Assembly (NCBI GenBank): GCA_913061345.1
Contig: CAJXTZ010000033.1
Span: forward strand, 1 to 25,890
DNA: 25,890 bases
Reading direction: 5' to 3'
Source of the DNA: an uncultured Erythrobacter sp.
GTDB lineage: Bacteria > Pseudomonadota > Alphaproteobacteria > Sphingomonadales > Sphingomonadaceae
The notes beneath the pieces were generated by a model that did not search any database, had not been told where the DNA came from, and saw nothing but the letters and a program-made list of their open reading frames with translations. Positions 7,786-15,926 of the stretch are shown here, piece by piece; positions within the stretch are counted from its first letter, which is position 1; each line of letters opens with the position of its first letter. A program made the position numbers and the translations under genes.

Positions 7786-9145
7786 CGTGGATGGTGCCGT
7801 CGTCGTCGAGAATATACATCATGTCGTTCGCCACCACCGGGGGCAGCGATACACCATCGCTCAACCGGGTGAAATCGGTGATCTCGCCGGTCATCACGTC
7901 GGCGCTTTTCACATATCCGCGGCTGCTGGCGATCCACAGACGACCGCTGGCCAGCACGGGGCCGGTCCAGAAGATCGGACCTTCGCGGTCCTCGGCATCG
8001 CGCCAGCGCTCCAGCTGGGTGAGCCAGCGAATGCGGCCCGTGGTGCGCTGGATAGCCAGCAACTGCGCATCGTCGGTAAGGGTGAAAACCCATTCGCCCA
8101 CAACCGTGGGGGTTGAAATGCCGGCCAGCGTCAATTCCCAGATGCGTTGCCCGGTCAGCAGCTCGTAAGCTGCCATGCGGCCACCCTGCCCCAGCGCATA
8201 GACGCGGCCCTGATCGATGATCGGATCGGCATCAACATCGGTAAGCGTGCCTACCTGCGTGCTGATGGAGGTGCGGGCCAGCGCGTCGGACCATAGTTCG
8301 CGGCCGTTTTCATAGCGATAGGCCACCAGTTCGCCGGAGGAGAAACCGGCCACGACGGTGCCCTGCCCGGCTGCAGGCGCAGCCACGCCGAACACGCCCG
8401 TCTGCCCGGATGCTGCCGCGCGTTGCCACACGATGCTGCCATCGTCTGTATCCAGCGCAAAGATCTGGTTGTCCTGCGTCATCACGAACACTTCGTTGAA
8501 AGCCAGTGTGGGCGAACCGCGTAAGGGGCCGGCGGGTTTCACGCGCCAAATCTGCGCGCCGGTCTGCGCATCCAGCGCCACGACATCGCCTACGCCGTTG
8601 GTGGCATAGACGCGGCCATTGTCATAGGCCGCACCGCCGCCGAAGGTGGCGTTCTTGAGATCGCCGGAAACCTCGATCTGGTGGCGCCAGCGGCGCGCAC
8701 CGGTCTGGGCATCGAAGGCATAGATCACCGCATCGGTATCGACGACGAACAGCGTGCCATCGCCAATCACGGGCGCTGCGGCCAGTCGGCGGGTCTTGGT
8801 GGTGCCCGCGATATCGGCGCTCCAGGCGCGGGTGGGGTTGTTCGACAATGTTACATGCCCGGCAACCTTGGCTGCATTGCCGCCAGCCTGCGCCCACGTG
8901 GTGTTGGTGGTGGCAGGGGGCACGACCACGGTGACATCGGCCAGCGCGGGATCGGCAGAGATATCGGTAGCGATGCGCGACAGGATCGGGATGCGATTGC
9001 CGAGGGTCGGCGTATCGTCATCGTCATCGCCGCCCCCTCCGAACAGGCCGCCGGAACATCCGGCAAGGGTGAGGGCCAGCATGCCCGCCATCAGCGGGGC
9101 GGCAAATCGGGTCACCTTGCGGCGCAGCTTCATCATCGTCATCAT
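7775..9145 (-). CDS. bamB: Outer membrane protein assembly factor BamB
   Basis: A 456-residue lipoprotein of the BAM complex, which inserts beta-barrel proteins into the outer membrane. The signal peptide ends in the lipobox LAGC with Cys30 as lipidation site, followed by a Gly/Asp-rich tether (GGLFGGGGDDDDD). From about residue 75 the protein is built of PQQ/WD-like beta-propeller blades. Repeated D-A-Q-T-G-x-x-x-W motifs are visible, such as FDAQTGARRWRH, LDAQTGAQIWRV and LDTDDGSIVWQR. It lies eight bases after the TPR gene. In many proteobacteria der follows bamB; here the ICMT-like gene follows instead. The N-terminus MMTMMK offers several ATGs (9145, 9142, 9136, 9133), and the exact start is unclear. 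Confidence 0.9.
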   Translation of the reverse strand: MMTMMKLRRKVTRFAAPLMAGMLALTLAGCSGGLFGGGGDDDDDTPTLGNRIPILSRIATDISADPALADVTVVVPPATTNTTWAQAGGNAAKVAGHVTLSNNPTRAWSADIAGTTKTRRLAAAPVIGDGTLFVVDTDAVIYAFDAQTGARRWRHQIEVSGDLKNATFGGGAAYDNGRVYATNGVGDVVALDAQTGAQIWRVKPAGPLRGSPTLAFNEVFVMTQDNQIFALDTDDGSIVWQRAAASGQTGVFGVAAPAAGQGTVVAGFSSGELVAYRYENGRELWSDALARTSISTQVGTLTDVDADPIIDQGRVYALGQGGRMAAYELLTGQRIWELTLAGISTPTVVGEWVFTLTDDAQLLAIQRTTGRIRWLTQLERWRDAEDREGPIFWTGPVLASGRLWIASSRGYVKSADVMTGEITDFTRLSDGVSLPPVVANDMMYILDDDGTIHAWR

Positions 9146-9153
9146 ACTCGCTA

Positions 9154-9957
9154 TTATTCTACCAGCTCGGCGTCAGGCTCTTCCAGAGGCTCGCCAGTAA
9201 GTTCGGCAAGGGTGGCATCGACATTCTCGATCGCATCGACGCCCAGCAGCCCGGCCAGCTCTCGCGAACGGGCGCGAAGGGTGGAAGGCACTTCGTCATT
9301 GGCGGCGATATCGGCCAGCAATGCGCCAGCCTCCTGCGTCTTGCCCTGGTCGAGATAGGCATGAGCGACAAGTTCGCCGGCACTGCCGTAATAGGCGTTG
9401 TCGGGCACGGCGAGCGGTCCAACACGGTCGATCACGGCCTGCGGCTCCATTTCGTCATAGCGTGCCGAAACGCTGCGGATCGTGGCGATATCGCGCATTT
9501 CGGCAGAGAGGTCGCCGTTGGAGGATATCTGGTCGTACAGTGTGGCAGCAGCTTCGGTATCGCCGCGCTCCGCCGCGATTGCCGCGCGCAGCATTGCGGC
9601 CATGACGGCCGCCCCGCCTTCACCCGCTGCCAAAGCGGCAAGCTCTTCGTTGGCGATATCGGTATTGCCCGCTTCCAGTTCATCGATTGCCTGAACCAGA
9701 TCTTCGGATGCGACTTCAAGCTCACCTTCGCCCTGATCCTGCCAGAACAGAAAACCGCCGAATGCCGCGATGGCAACGATAATGGCAATGCCCAGGGGCC
9801 AGCCGTACTTCTTTGCAAAATCGCCGACCTCGTCGTGGCGAACGGCCTCGTCCACCTCGCGCATGAGCATTTCCTGCTCTGCATCGGCGCGGTCTTTCGA
9901 CGACGGTTTGCCCGAAGTCCTGGCGGGTACGTTTGAATTCGTCGGTGCTTTGGCCAC
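9154..9957 (-). CDS. YfgM-like tetratricopeptide membrane protein
   Basis: A 267-residue protein with a charged cytoplasmic N-terminus containing REVDEAVRHDEVGDFAKKYGW, typical of YfgM/TPR_21 proteins. One membrane helix follows (about 53-72), then a periplasmic Ala-rich helical domain of TPR-like repeats (about 85-250). E. coli YfgM associates with the SecYEG translocon and periplasmic chaperones, and its gene likewise precedes bamB. The conserved pairing, with an 8-bp gap, supports a shared role in envelope protein traffic. The longest frame begins at a GTG (9957) without a clear ribosome-binding site. An ATG at 9870 is possible but would cut into the conserved N-terminal segment. The C-terminal ~25 residues are acidic (EEPDAELVE). 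Confidence 0.82.
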   Translation of the reverse strand: MAKAPTNSNVPARTSGKPSSKDRADAEQEMLMREVDEAVRHDEVGDFAKKYGWPLGIAIIVAIAAFGGFLFWQDQGEGELEVASEDLVQAIDELEAGNTDIANEELAALAAGEGGAAVMAAMLRAAIAAERGDTEAAATLYDQISSNGDLSAEMRDIATIRSVSARYDEMEPQAVIDRVGPLAVPDNAYYGSAGELVAHAYLDQGKTQEAGALLADIAANDEVPSTLRARSRELAGLLGVDAIENVDATLAELTGEPLEEPDAELVE

Positions 9958-10095
9958 TTTGTGTCGATCGTGCTGGAATGGATATCAAGCCGCGCTCTTT
10001 AACGGATGGCACAGGCATTTCAATCGAAGACCAGACAGTGTCCCCGCCCGCGTGAACACCCCATGAAGACCCCGCTGCGCCGGGATACCGGCAAG

Positions 10096-11247
10096 CTATT
10101 GAGAGCGCGGATATTTTTGCATGAGGCCCCAGTAAAGCGCGCGGTAGCGTTTGATCATGCGCTGCTCGTCGAATTCCTCTCGCGTCTTCTGGCGGTTGGC
10201 CTGCCCTATGCGTTTGCGGGCGGCAGGATCCTGCGCCAGCCGGGACAGCGACTTGGCCAGAGCCTTTTCTGTCTCTGGCGAGGTGACGGGATCCACCAGC
10301 GCAGGCCCGTTGTCGCTGGAAACCATGACGCCGACATCGCCCACTCGCGGCGCGACGACAGGAAGCCCGGCGGCCATCGCCTCCACCACGGAAATAGGGA
10401 ACTGCTCTGAATGGCTGGAAAGTGCGAAAATATCGAACAGCCCGACCAGCTTTGCAGGTTGCGCCACGAAGCCGGGCAGGTGAACGCGGTCTTCCACGCC
10501 CATGCGCTCTGCCTCGGCCAGCAAGGCGTCGCGCTCCGGCCCCTCGCCCGCGATCACCAGTTGCCATTCGGACGGCAGGCGATCCATCGCGCGCACCAGC
10601 ACGTCCAGTTGCTTGACCTGCCGTAGACCCGCCAGCGTGCCGATCCAGAACTCGTCCTTGTGTTTTATGAGGCCCGGCAGGATGTCGCGCTTTGGCGGCG
10701 CGGCATAGGCGCGGGTATCGATACCGTTGGGAATGCGCCGCACGCGGGTGCGCGGCTGGTCCCACACGTTCAGCGCGATATCCTCCAGCGTGGCAGAAGG
10801 CACCACCAGTGCTGCCGTACGGCCCAGCGCGATCTTGCGATACCAGTTGCGCCGCCGCTTCAGCTTCCTAACCTCGTCCTCGTTGAAGCCGTCCTCGTGG
10901 TGCACCAGCGGCGGCAGCTTGAACGCATCGGCGAAGATGGTGTGCGCCATCACCGCGTCGATTGCGCCCCAGTTGTAGGTGCAGACAAGGTCATACCCCG
11001 TCATGGCCCTGGCCAGCGCCGCCAGCCGCCCCGGCATGGGCTTTCCCTGCAAGGACGGGAACTTTGGCCACGACACGCGCGCCTTCTTGCCGATCAAGGC
11101 TGCAGCCCCCCGTTTCTCCAGATCGCCGGATACGATGGCATGGTCCACCTGTTTGCCCCATTCGTTGATGAGGCGCACGTTGCGCAGTTCCTTGCCCCCT
11201 GTGTCGAAAGTGGAATGCAGGTGGAGGATCTTGGGCGTCTTGCTCAT
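10096..11247 (-). CDS. Glycosyltransferase family 4 protein
   Basis: A 383-residue GT-B fold glycosyltransferase. The N-terminal acceptor domain opens with ILHLHSTFDTGGKELRN (residues 7-23), including the Gly-rich loop. The C-terminal nucleotide-sugar domain holds IPNGIDT (172-178), GEGPERD (234-240) and the GT4 E-x7-E motif EQFPISVVE (281-289). Sugar donor and acceptor cannot be told from sequence. No polysaccharide genes surround it. Its ATG overlaps the stop of the upstream hydrolase gene in an ATGA, indicating translational coupling. A small GCCGG/CCGGC hairpin (10079-10092) follows its stop codon. Confidence 0.9.
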   Translation of the reverse strand: MSKTPKILHLHSTFDTGGKELRNVRLINEWGKQVDHAIVSGDLEKRGAAALIGKKARVSWPKFPSLQGKPMPGRLAALARAMTGYDLVCTYNWGAIDAVMAHTIFADAFKLPPLVHHEDGFNEDEVRKLKRRRNWYRKIALGRTAALVVPSATLEDIALNVWDQPRTRVRRIPNGIDTRAYAAPPKRDILPGLIKHKDEFWIGTLAGLRQVKQLDVLVRAMDRLPSEWQLVIAGEGPERDALLAEAERMGVEDRVHLPGFVAQPAKLVGLFDIFALSSHSEQFPISVVEAMAAGLPVVAPRVGDVGVMVSSDNGPALVDPVTSPETEKALAKSLSRLAQDPAARKRIGQANRQKTREEFDEQRMIKRYRALYWGLMQKYPRSQ

Positions 11248-12116
11248 GCAACTTTTCCCAGCAACCGCGCAATGGCATCCAGCGCGATGGGTTCTTCCAA
11301 TGTGGGTGCGTGGCCTACACCCGGAACGGTGATGGTTTCCATCCCGGCAATCTCTGCGCCCATGCGCCGGAATGTCGCGTCCGACAGCAGATCCGACAAT
11401 TCGCCGCGCAAGGCCAGCAACGGTCTTCCTTCAAGCTTTTTCAATGCCGGCCACAGGTCCAGCCCCATGTCCGCGCCCGGCTGGCTGAAAGGTTCGGCGA
11501 TTTTCATGTCGTAATCGAAGGTAATGCGCCCGTTGCCCGATACGCACATCAGCCGCTTGGTATAGCGCAGCCAGTCCTCGATGCCGTAGCCGGGGTACAC
11601 ATGCGAAGAGCTGTCCTTCATCGCCCATGCCGCGTGCATCCAGGTGGGATAGCTGCGTCCCTGCCCCACGTAATCGCGGATACGTCCCAGCCCGTCTTCC
11701 TCTATCACCGGACCGATATCGTTGATGACTGCACCTGCCAGCCGGCTGGCATCGGCCTGCCCCAGCAGCATGGTAATAATTCCGCCCAACGAAGTACCGA
11801 TGGCCACGACCCGGCCCAGCTCGGCCTGCTCTATCAAGGCAGAGACATCCTCCACGTAATTGGCAGGCGTATAGCTGGATGGATCCCTGGCATAATCGCT
11901 TTCCCCGCGGCCCCGCAGGTCTGCGCAGACAATACGCCATTCACCGGCAAAGGCTTCTGCCACCGGTTCGAAATCGCGGGCGTTGCGGGTAAGACCGGGG
12001 ATGCACAGGATAGCAGGACGATCATCGCGCCCCGCGTAATCGCGGTAATGCAGGGTAAGCCCCTCACCGCTCTTCCATGTTCCTTGCCGATAGGCGGCGT
12101 CGCTCAATTCATGCAC
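11244..12116 (-). CDS. Alpha/beta hydrolase
   Basis: A 290-residue alpha/beta-hydrolase. The oxyanion strand LCIPGLTRNARDFEP (37-51) is followed by DLRGRGESDYA (66-76). The nucleophile elbow GTSLGG has Ser109. An acidic residue lies near 239-242 (RGELSD), and the histidine is in VPGVGHAPTLEEP (His269). Likely activities are esterase, lactonase or C-C hydrolase; the substrate is not predictable. The frame stays open to 12380 inside selO on the other strand. The first ~88 codons of that extension are low-complexity and Cys/Arg-rich with no family match, so I place the start at the GTG at 12116. An ATG at 12170 would overlap the selO start. It is coupled to the glycosyltransferase gene by an ATGA overlap. 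Confidence 0.85.
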   Translation of the reverse strand: MHELSDAAYRQGTWKSGEGLTLHYRDYAGRDDRPAILCIPGLTRNARDFEPVAEAFAGEWRIVCADLRGRGESDYARDPSSYTPANYVEDVSALIEQAELGRVVAIGTSLGGIITMLLGQADASRLAGAVINDIGPVIEEDGLGRIRDYVGQGRSYPTWMHAAWAMKDSSSHVYPGYGIEDWLRYTKRLMCVSGNGRITFDYDMKIAEPFSQPGADMGLDLWPALKKLEGRPLLALRGELSDLLSDATFRRMGAEIAGMETITVPGVGHAPTLEEPIALDAIARLLGKVA

Positions 12117-12168
12117 CTTTGCTCTGTCTGCCTTGCAGCAGGCCCTGCGAAGGGCCACTAATGGATGC

Positions 12169-13569
12169 ATGCGACACGAACCGCAACCGGCCAAGTACAC
12201 TCCCGACCGACAAATCGAGGAGGTAGCGGATTTCCTTGCCGATCCGGTGGCGGCGGCGCAGTTTCCGCAACATACCTTGCGCTTTCGCAATCGACGGTGG
12301 GACAAGGCGGTGGGCCTGCAAAACCTTTCCGACGAGGAATGGGTGCGCCACTTCGGCGCTTTCGAGCCTTTGCCGGACAATCTGCCGCAGCCGCTAGCCC
12401 TGCGCTATCACGGCCATCAGTTTCGCCATTACAACCCGGAGATAGGCGACGGACGCGGTTTCCTGTTCGCCCAGATGCGCGATACGCAAGGCCGCCTGCT
12501 GGATTGCGGCACCAAGGGTAGTGGCCTCACGCCCTACAGCCGCACGGCGGATGGCAGGCTGACGCTGAAAGGCGGCGTACGCGAAATCCTGGCGACCGAG
12601 ATGCTGGAGGCTCTGGGCGCAAACACCTCCAAGACCTTCTCCATCATCGAGACAGGCGAGGCGCTGGAGCGCGGGGACGAACCATCTCCCACCCGCTCCG
12701 CCGTGATGGTGCGCCTTTCCCACGGGCATATCCGCATCGGCAGTTTCCAGCGGCTGATGGCGTTCGAGGAAAACGACCATCTTGCGCGATTGGTGGACTA
12801 TTGCCTCGCCACCTATCCCGGCCCCACCTCTCCGGATGATGCGCCCGGGCGCGATCTGCCAGCAATCGCGCTGATGCACCAGGTGACGACGCGTATGGCC
12901 GACCTTGCCGCCAGTTATATGGTGTCAGGCTTCGTGCACGGTGTGCTGAACACCGACAACATGAACATCACGGGCGAGAGCTTCGACTATGGCCCGTGGC
13001 GCTGGCTGCCCGCCTGGGAACCCGGCTTCACCGCCGCCTATTTCGACCAGACGGGCCTCTATGCCTTTGGCCGCCAGCCAGAGGCGATCCGCTGGAACCT
13101 TGGCCAGTTCGCCATAGCCTTGCGCCCGCTGGTTGAGGCGGAACCGCTGGTCGCCGCGCTGGAGCGGTTCGGACCACTTTACCACGACGCCATGGCGCGC
13201 CGGTTCTGCTGGCGCCTGGGCATCGCCCGGCGCGGGCTGGAGAAGGATGCAGCCGTCATAGGCGCTGCCGAGGCCGCGATGCGCGAGGGCCGTATGGGCC
13301 CGGACGCATTCTTCTACCGTCACCGAGGCGGAAAGGCAGCAAAGGGCGCACTGGCGGACGCGCTGAAGGGTTACGAACCGCTCGACAGCGATCACGAGTA
13401 CTGGTTTGACGGTCAGCCAGAAACCATGCTGATCGACGAGGTGGAAACGCTTTGGTCCGCCATCGATGAGCGGGACGACTGGGCACCGCTGGAAGAGAAA
13501 GTGGCCCGGATACGCCGCATGGGCGAAGCGCTGGGCGAACCGCCGGAACCCCTCGGCCACTCATCCTGA
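12169..13569 (+). CDS. selO: Protein adenylyltransferase SelO (YdiU/UPF0061)
   Basis: A 466-residue SelO pseudokinase. SelO transfers AMP from ATP to Ser, Thr or Tyr of target proteins and links to oxidative-stress responses. Core motifs are YHGHQF (80-85), the ATP-binding segment LDCGTKGSGLTPYSR (111-125), KGGVREILATEMLEALG (134-150) and the catalytic region HGVLNTDNMNITGESFDYGPW. Asp263, Asn264 and Asp273 align with the base and metal ligands known from Pseudomonas SelO. It is close to the usual length (478 in E. coli). The C-terminus reads LGHSS where many bacterial SelO proteins end CSS, and Ala289 replaces the partner cysteine (see findings). The ATG at 12169 is the first in frame; a TTG at 12133 is also possible. 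It diverges from the hydrolase gene with a 52-bp gap. Confidence 0.94.
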   Translation: MRHEPQPAKYTPDRQIEEVADFLADPVAAAQFPQHTLRFRNRRWDKAVGLQNLSDEEWVRHFGAFEPLPDNLPQPLALRYHGHQFRHYNPEIGDGRGFLFAQMRDTQGRLLDCGTKGSGLTPYSRTADGRLTLKGGVREILATEMLEALGANTSKTFSIIETGEALERGDEPSPTRSAVMVRLSHGHIRIGSFQRLMAFEENDHLARLVDYCLATYPGPTSPDDAPGRDLPAIALMHQVTTRMADLAASYMVSGFVHGVLNTDNMNITGESFDYGPWRWLPAWEPGFTAAYFDQTGLYAFGRQPEAIRWNLGQFAIALRPLVEAEPLVAALERFGPLYHDAMARRFCWRLGIARRGLEKDAAVIGAAEAAMREGRMGPDAFFYRHRGGKAAKGALADALKGYEPLDSDHEYWFDGQPETMLIDEVETLWSAIDERDDWAPLEEKVARIRRMGEALGEPPEPLGHSS

Positions 13570-13636
13570 TTCGCGCAAAAGGAACGGTGATGATAGGTTC
13601 TGCCGGTTCCATTTTAGTGGGAGAAGGAAAATTACC

Positions 13637-14095
13637 ATGCGCAAACATGCCATCGCCGGTCTCGCCGCTCTTACGATCGCCACATCTGCCTACGCCATAG
13701 AGCCGGGCAATTGGGAGGCGACCAGCCGCATGACGGACATCCAGCTTCCGCCCGGAATGCCGCCGCAGGCTGCCGACATGATGCGGCAGATCATGGGCGG
13801 CGAAGGCCGGACCGCGCAGAATTGCGTGACGCAGGACGATCTCGACAATTCACCGCAGCGGGTGTTCGAGGAAACCAACGGCGAATGCCGCTATTCCGAA
13901 TTTGAAATGTCCGGTGGCACGATTCATGCCGTGGCCCAATGCACCAGCGATCAGGGCGTGATGAACATGAAAATGGATGGCACCTACACCGACACCACTT
14001 ACGACATGACCATGGCAATGCAGGGGGACATGGGCATGGGGCCCATGACCATGACATTCGACGTAACAGGCCGTCGATTGGGCGAGTGCGGATGA
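13637..14095 (+). CDS. DUF3617-type periplasmic protein
   Basis: A 152-residue secreted protein. Residues 1-20 are a Sec signal peptide (MRKHAIAGLAALTIATSAYA) with an A-x-A cleavage site. The mature part opens IEPGNWEATSRMTDIQLPPG, fitting the DUF3617 pattern in which a small periplasmic domain begins P-G-x-W. Four cysteines (in QNCVTQ, GECRYS, AQCTSD and LGECG) probably form two disulfides. It is strikingly Met-rich near the end, with MNMKMDG and MTMAMQGDMGMGPMTMT. Function is unknown. The ATG at 13637 has AAGGA eight bases upstream (13624-13628); the frame also extends back into selO. It lies 67 bp after selO and may be cotranscribed. A 6-bp hairpin follows the stop. Confidence 0.85.
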   Translation: MRKHAIAGLAALTIATSAYAIEPGNWEATSRMTDIQLPPGMPPQAADMMRQIMGGEGRTAQNCVTQDDLDNSPQRVFEETNGECRYSEFEMSGGTIHAVAQCTSDQGVMNMKMDGTYTDTTYDMTMAMQGDMGMGPMTMTFDVTGRRLGECG

Positions 14096-14096
14096 T

Positions 14097-14111
14097 CCAC
14101 GCTGAGCGTGG
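14097..14111 (+). terminator. Tight hairpin just after the DUF3617 gene
   Basis: CCACGC (14097-14102) and GCGTGG (14106-14111) form a perfect six-base stem with a TGA loop, one base past the stop codon. It is followed by a run of seven Cs rather than Ts, so termination is not assured. It could instead protect the transcript's 3' end. Confidence 0.35.
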
Positions 14112-14229
14112 CCCCCCCTGCGACGGTTGGAACTCGGGTTGATCCTTGCGCGTTAACCGCCACTTTGCGCAGACGCGTTACTTTCTGTAAGGCGCGCGAC
14201 ATAAACTTTTTTACGAAGGGCGTGCTGCC

Positions 14230-15648
14230 TTGTCCAAGAATGTAGAACTGATCTCCTTCGAGCCCGCATCGGGCAACGAGTTGTGGCGTGCGATGCACGG
14301 CGATGTTGACGAACTGGTCGATCGCGCGCGCCGCGCATGGCCCGCCTGGGCAGCGCAGCCGCTGTCGAAACGGATCGAGCTTGTCCGCCGTTTCGCCATT
14401 CACGTGGAGAAGGACCAGGAAAGCTTTGCCGAACTGATCGCGCGCGAAACGGGCAAGCCCATGTGGGAAGCGCGCACCGAAGTCGCAGCCGTGATCGCCA
14501 AGGTCGATATCTCGATCAAGGCCTATGCAGAACGCACAGGCCAGCGAAAACTCGACAGCGCCCTGCAGGGTAGCGCAGCCCTGCGTCACAAGCCGCACGG
14601 CGTAATGGCGGTGCTGGGGCCATACAACTTCCCCGCGCACCTTCCCAACGGCCACATCATTCCTGCCCTGATCGCGGGCAATGCCATCGTTTTCAAACCT
14701 TCGGAAAAGACCCCCGCGGTAGGGCAAAGGCTGGTTAGCTATTTCGCGAAGGCGGGCATTCCCGACGCGCTGGTGCAGTGCCTGATCGGCGGACCTGACG
14801 AGGGCAAGGCGCTGGTGGCGCATCCGGGCGTGGACGGTGTGTTGTTCACAGGCTCCGCCCAGGTCGGTATTGCCATCAATCGCAAGCTTGCCACCGATCC
14901 GGCAAAGATCGTGGCGCTGGAAATGGGCGGCAACAACCCCATCGTGTTGTGGGACACGCCCAAGATCGCCGATGCCGCCGCGCTGATCATCCAGTCCGCC
15001 TTCACCACCGCCGGGCAGCGCTGCACGGCCGGGCGCAGGCTGATCGTGAAGGCCTCGATGTACGATGAAGCGGTCGCCGCAGTAAAGGCGCTGGCCAGCC
15101 GCATCATCGTGGGGGCACCCTTCGACGATCCGCAACCCTTCATGGGCACAGTGATCGACAACAATACCGCAGACCAGTTGACCGAAAGCTTTCTCTACCT
15201 CCTTTCCAACGGAGGCAAGGCGATCAGCCACATGCGGCGCTTGTCGGACGACAAGCCCTTCCTCTCCCCCGCCATCATAGATACAACGGCAATGGCAGAT
15301 CGCCCCGACGTGGAACTGTTCGGGCCGCTGTTGCAGGTCATCAAGGTGGACGACTTCGATGAGGCGATAGCGGAAGCGAACAACACGCGCTTCGGCCTTT
15401 CCGCATCGTTGATCGGCGGGGAGCCGCAACAGTATAACCGTTTTTGGGCCAATATCCGCGCAGGTATCGTCAACTGGAACCGCCCCACCAACGGCGCATC
15501 CAGCGCCGCGCCATTTGGCGGAATCGGCTTTTCGGGCAATCATCGTCCCGCTGCATATTATGCGGCAGACTACTGCGCCTATCCCGTTACCAGCACGGAG
15601 ATGGAGCAGCCGCGCGCAAGCGTTGGCGTGGGCTTCAAGGATGCCTGA
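14230..15648 (+). CDS. astD: N-succinylglutamate 5-semialdehyde dehydrogenase
   Basis: A 472-residue NAD-dependent aldehyde dehydrogenase of the arginine succinyltransferase (AST) pathway, oxidising succinylglutamate semialdehyde to succinylglutamate. It has NFPAHLPNGHIIPALIAGN (133-151), the cofactor lysine in FKPSEKTP, FTGSA (206-210), the general base Glu231 in LEMGGNNP and the catalytic Cys265 in GQRCTAGRR. The C-terminal NWNRPTNGASSAAPFGGIG with GNHRPAAYYAADYCAYP distinguishes AstD from other aldehyde dehydrogenases. The start is a TTG with GAAGGG nine bases upstream (14215-14220). No ATG precedes the conserved N-terminus, which already begins at VELISFEPASG. The other ast genes are not nearby. 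A clear hairpin follows. Confidence 0.94.
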   Translation: MSKNVELISFEPASGNELWRAMHGDVDELVDRARRAWPAWAAQPLSKRIELVRRFAIHVEKDQESFAELIARETGKPMWEARTEVAAVIAKVDISIKAYAERTGQRKLDSALQGSAALRHKPHGVMAVLGPYNFPAHLPNGHIIPALIAGNAIVFKPSEKTPAVGQRLVSYFAKAGIPDALVQCLIGGPDEGKALVAHPGVDGVLFTGSAQVGIAINRKLATDPAKIVALEMGGNNPIVLWDTPKIADAAALIIQSAFTTAGQRCTAGRRLIVKASMYDEAVAAVKALASRIIVGAPFDDPQPFMGTVIDNNTADQLTESFLYLLSNGGKAISHMRRLSDDKPFLSPAIIDTTAMADRPDVELFGPLLQVIKVDDFDEAIAEANNTRFGLSASLIGGEPQQYNRFWANIRAGIVNWNRPTNGASSAAPFGGIGFSGNHRPAAYYAADYCAYPVTSTEMEQPRASVGVGFKDA

Positions 15649-15667
15649 ACGTATCAGAAGGCGTACA

Positions 15668-15697
15668 AGGCGCCCGGACCGCTAGATCCGGGCGCCT
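15668..15697 (+). terminator. Strong 11-bp hairpin downstream of astD
   Basis: AGGCGCCCGGA (15668-15678) is perfectly complementary to TCCGGGCGCCT (15687-15697) with an 8-base loop, 19 bases after the astD stop. A CCCCCTTTTT run lies 9-18 bases further on (from 15707), too far for a textbook intrinsic terminator. It is probably the end of the astD transcript, alone or with the two hairpins that follow. Confidence 0.6.
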
Positions 15698-15700
15698 CGG

Positions 15701-15763
15701 CGCGATCCCCCTTTTTACACGACCCGAAGGATCGCGCTGCGACGCTGCCCAACAGGGGGCAGC
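15701..15763 (+). ncRNA. Two further hairpins in the astD-rarD gap; possible structured RNA
   Basis: CGCGATCC (15701-15708) pairs with GGATCGCG (15729-15736) around a 20-base loop containing TTTTT. GCTGCCC (15744-15750) pairs with GGGCAGC (15757-15763) around a six-base loop. With the hairpin at 15668-15697 this makes three stem-loops in 96 bases of non-coding DNA. The rest of the gap (15764-15926) shows only the rarD ribosome-binding site. I cannot assign a known RNA family, and a compound terminator is the simpler reading. Confidence 0.3.
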
Positions 15764-15926
15764 ACCGATCCGGTAATGAAACCATGTTTCGAAATTCAGG
15801 TGTAATCGTACCACCGGGCATCTGAACGAGACGCAACGTATGATTTGTTCAAAGGACAGCGGGCGCACGCAAGAAGCCTCGTTAATCCTCTGTCGAGAAA
15901 GCCGCATCAGGCGCCAGGAACCGTTA

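Noticed and set aside
9722..10765. 347-codon leftward frame spanning the GT4 and TPR genes in another phase
   Set aside because: It bridges two well-supported genes and their gap, with low-complexity Arg/Gly translation.
12117..12380. N-terminal extension of the alpha/beta hydrolase frame
   Set aside because: It overlaps the selO coding region on the other strand, is Cys/Arg/Ser-rich without homology, and the hydrolase domain starts after the GTG at 12116.
13999..15543. 514-codon leftward frame opposite astD
   Set aside because: A GC-rich shadow frame. The opposite strand encodes a full-length AstD with all catalytic residues.
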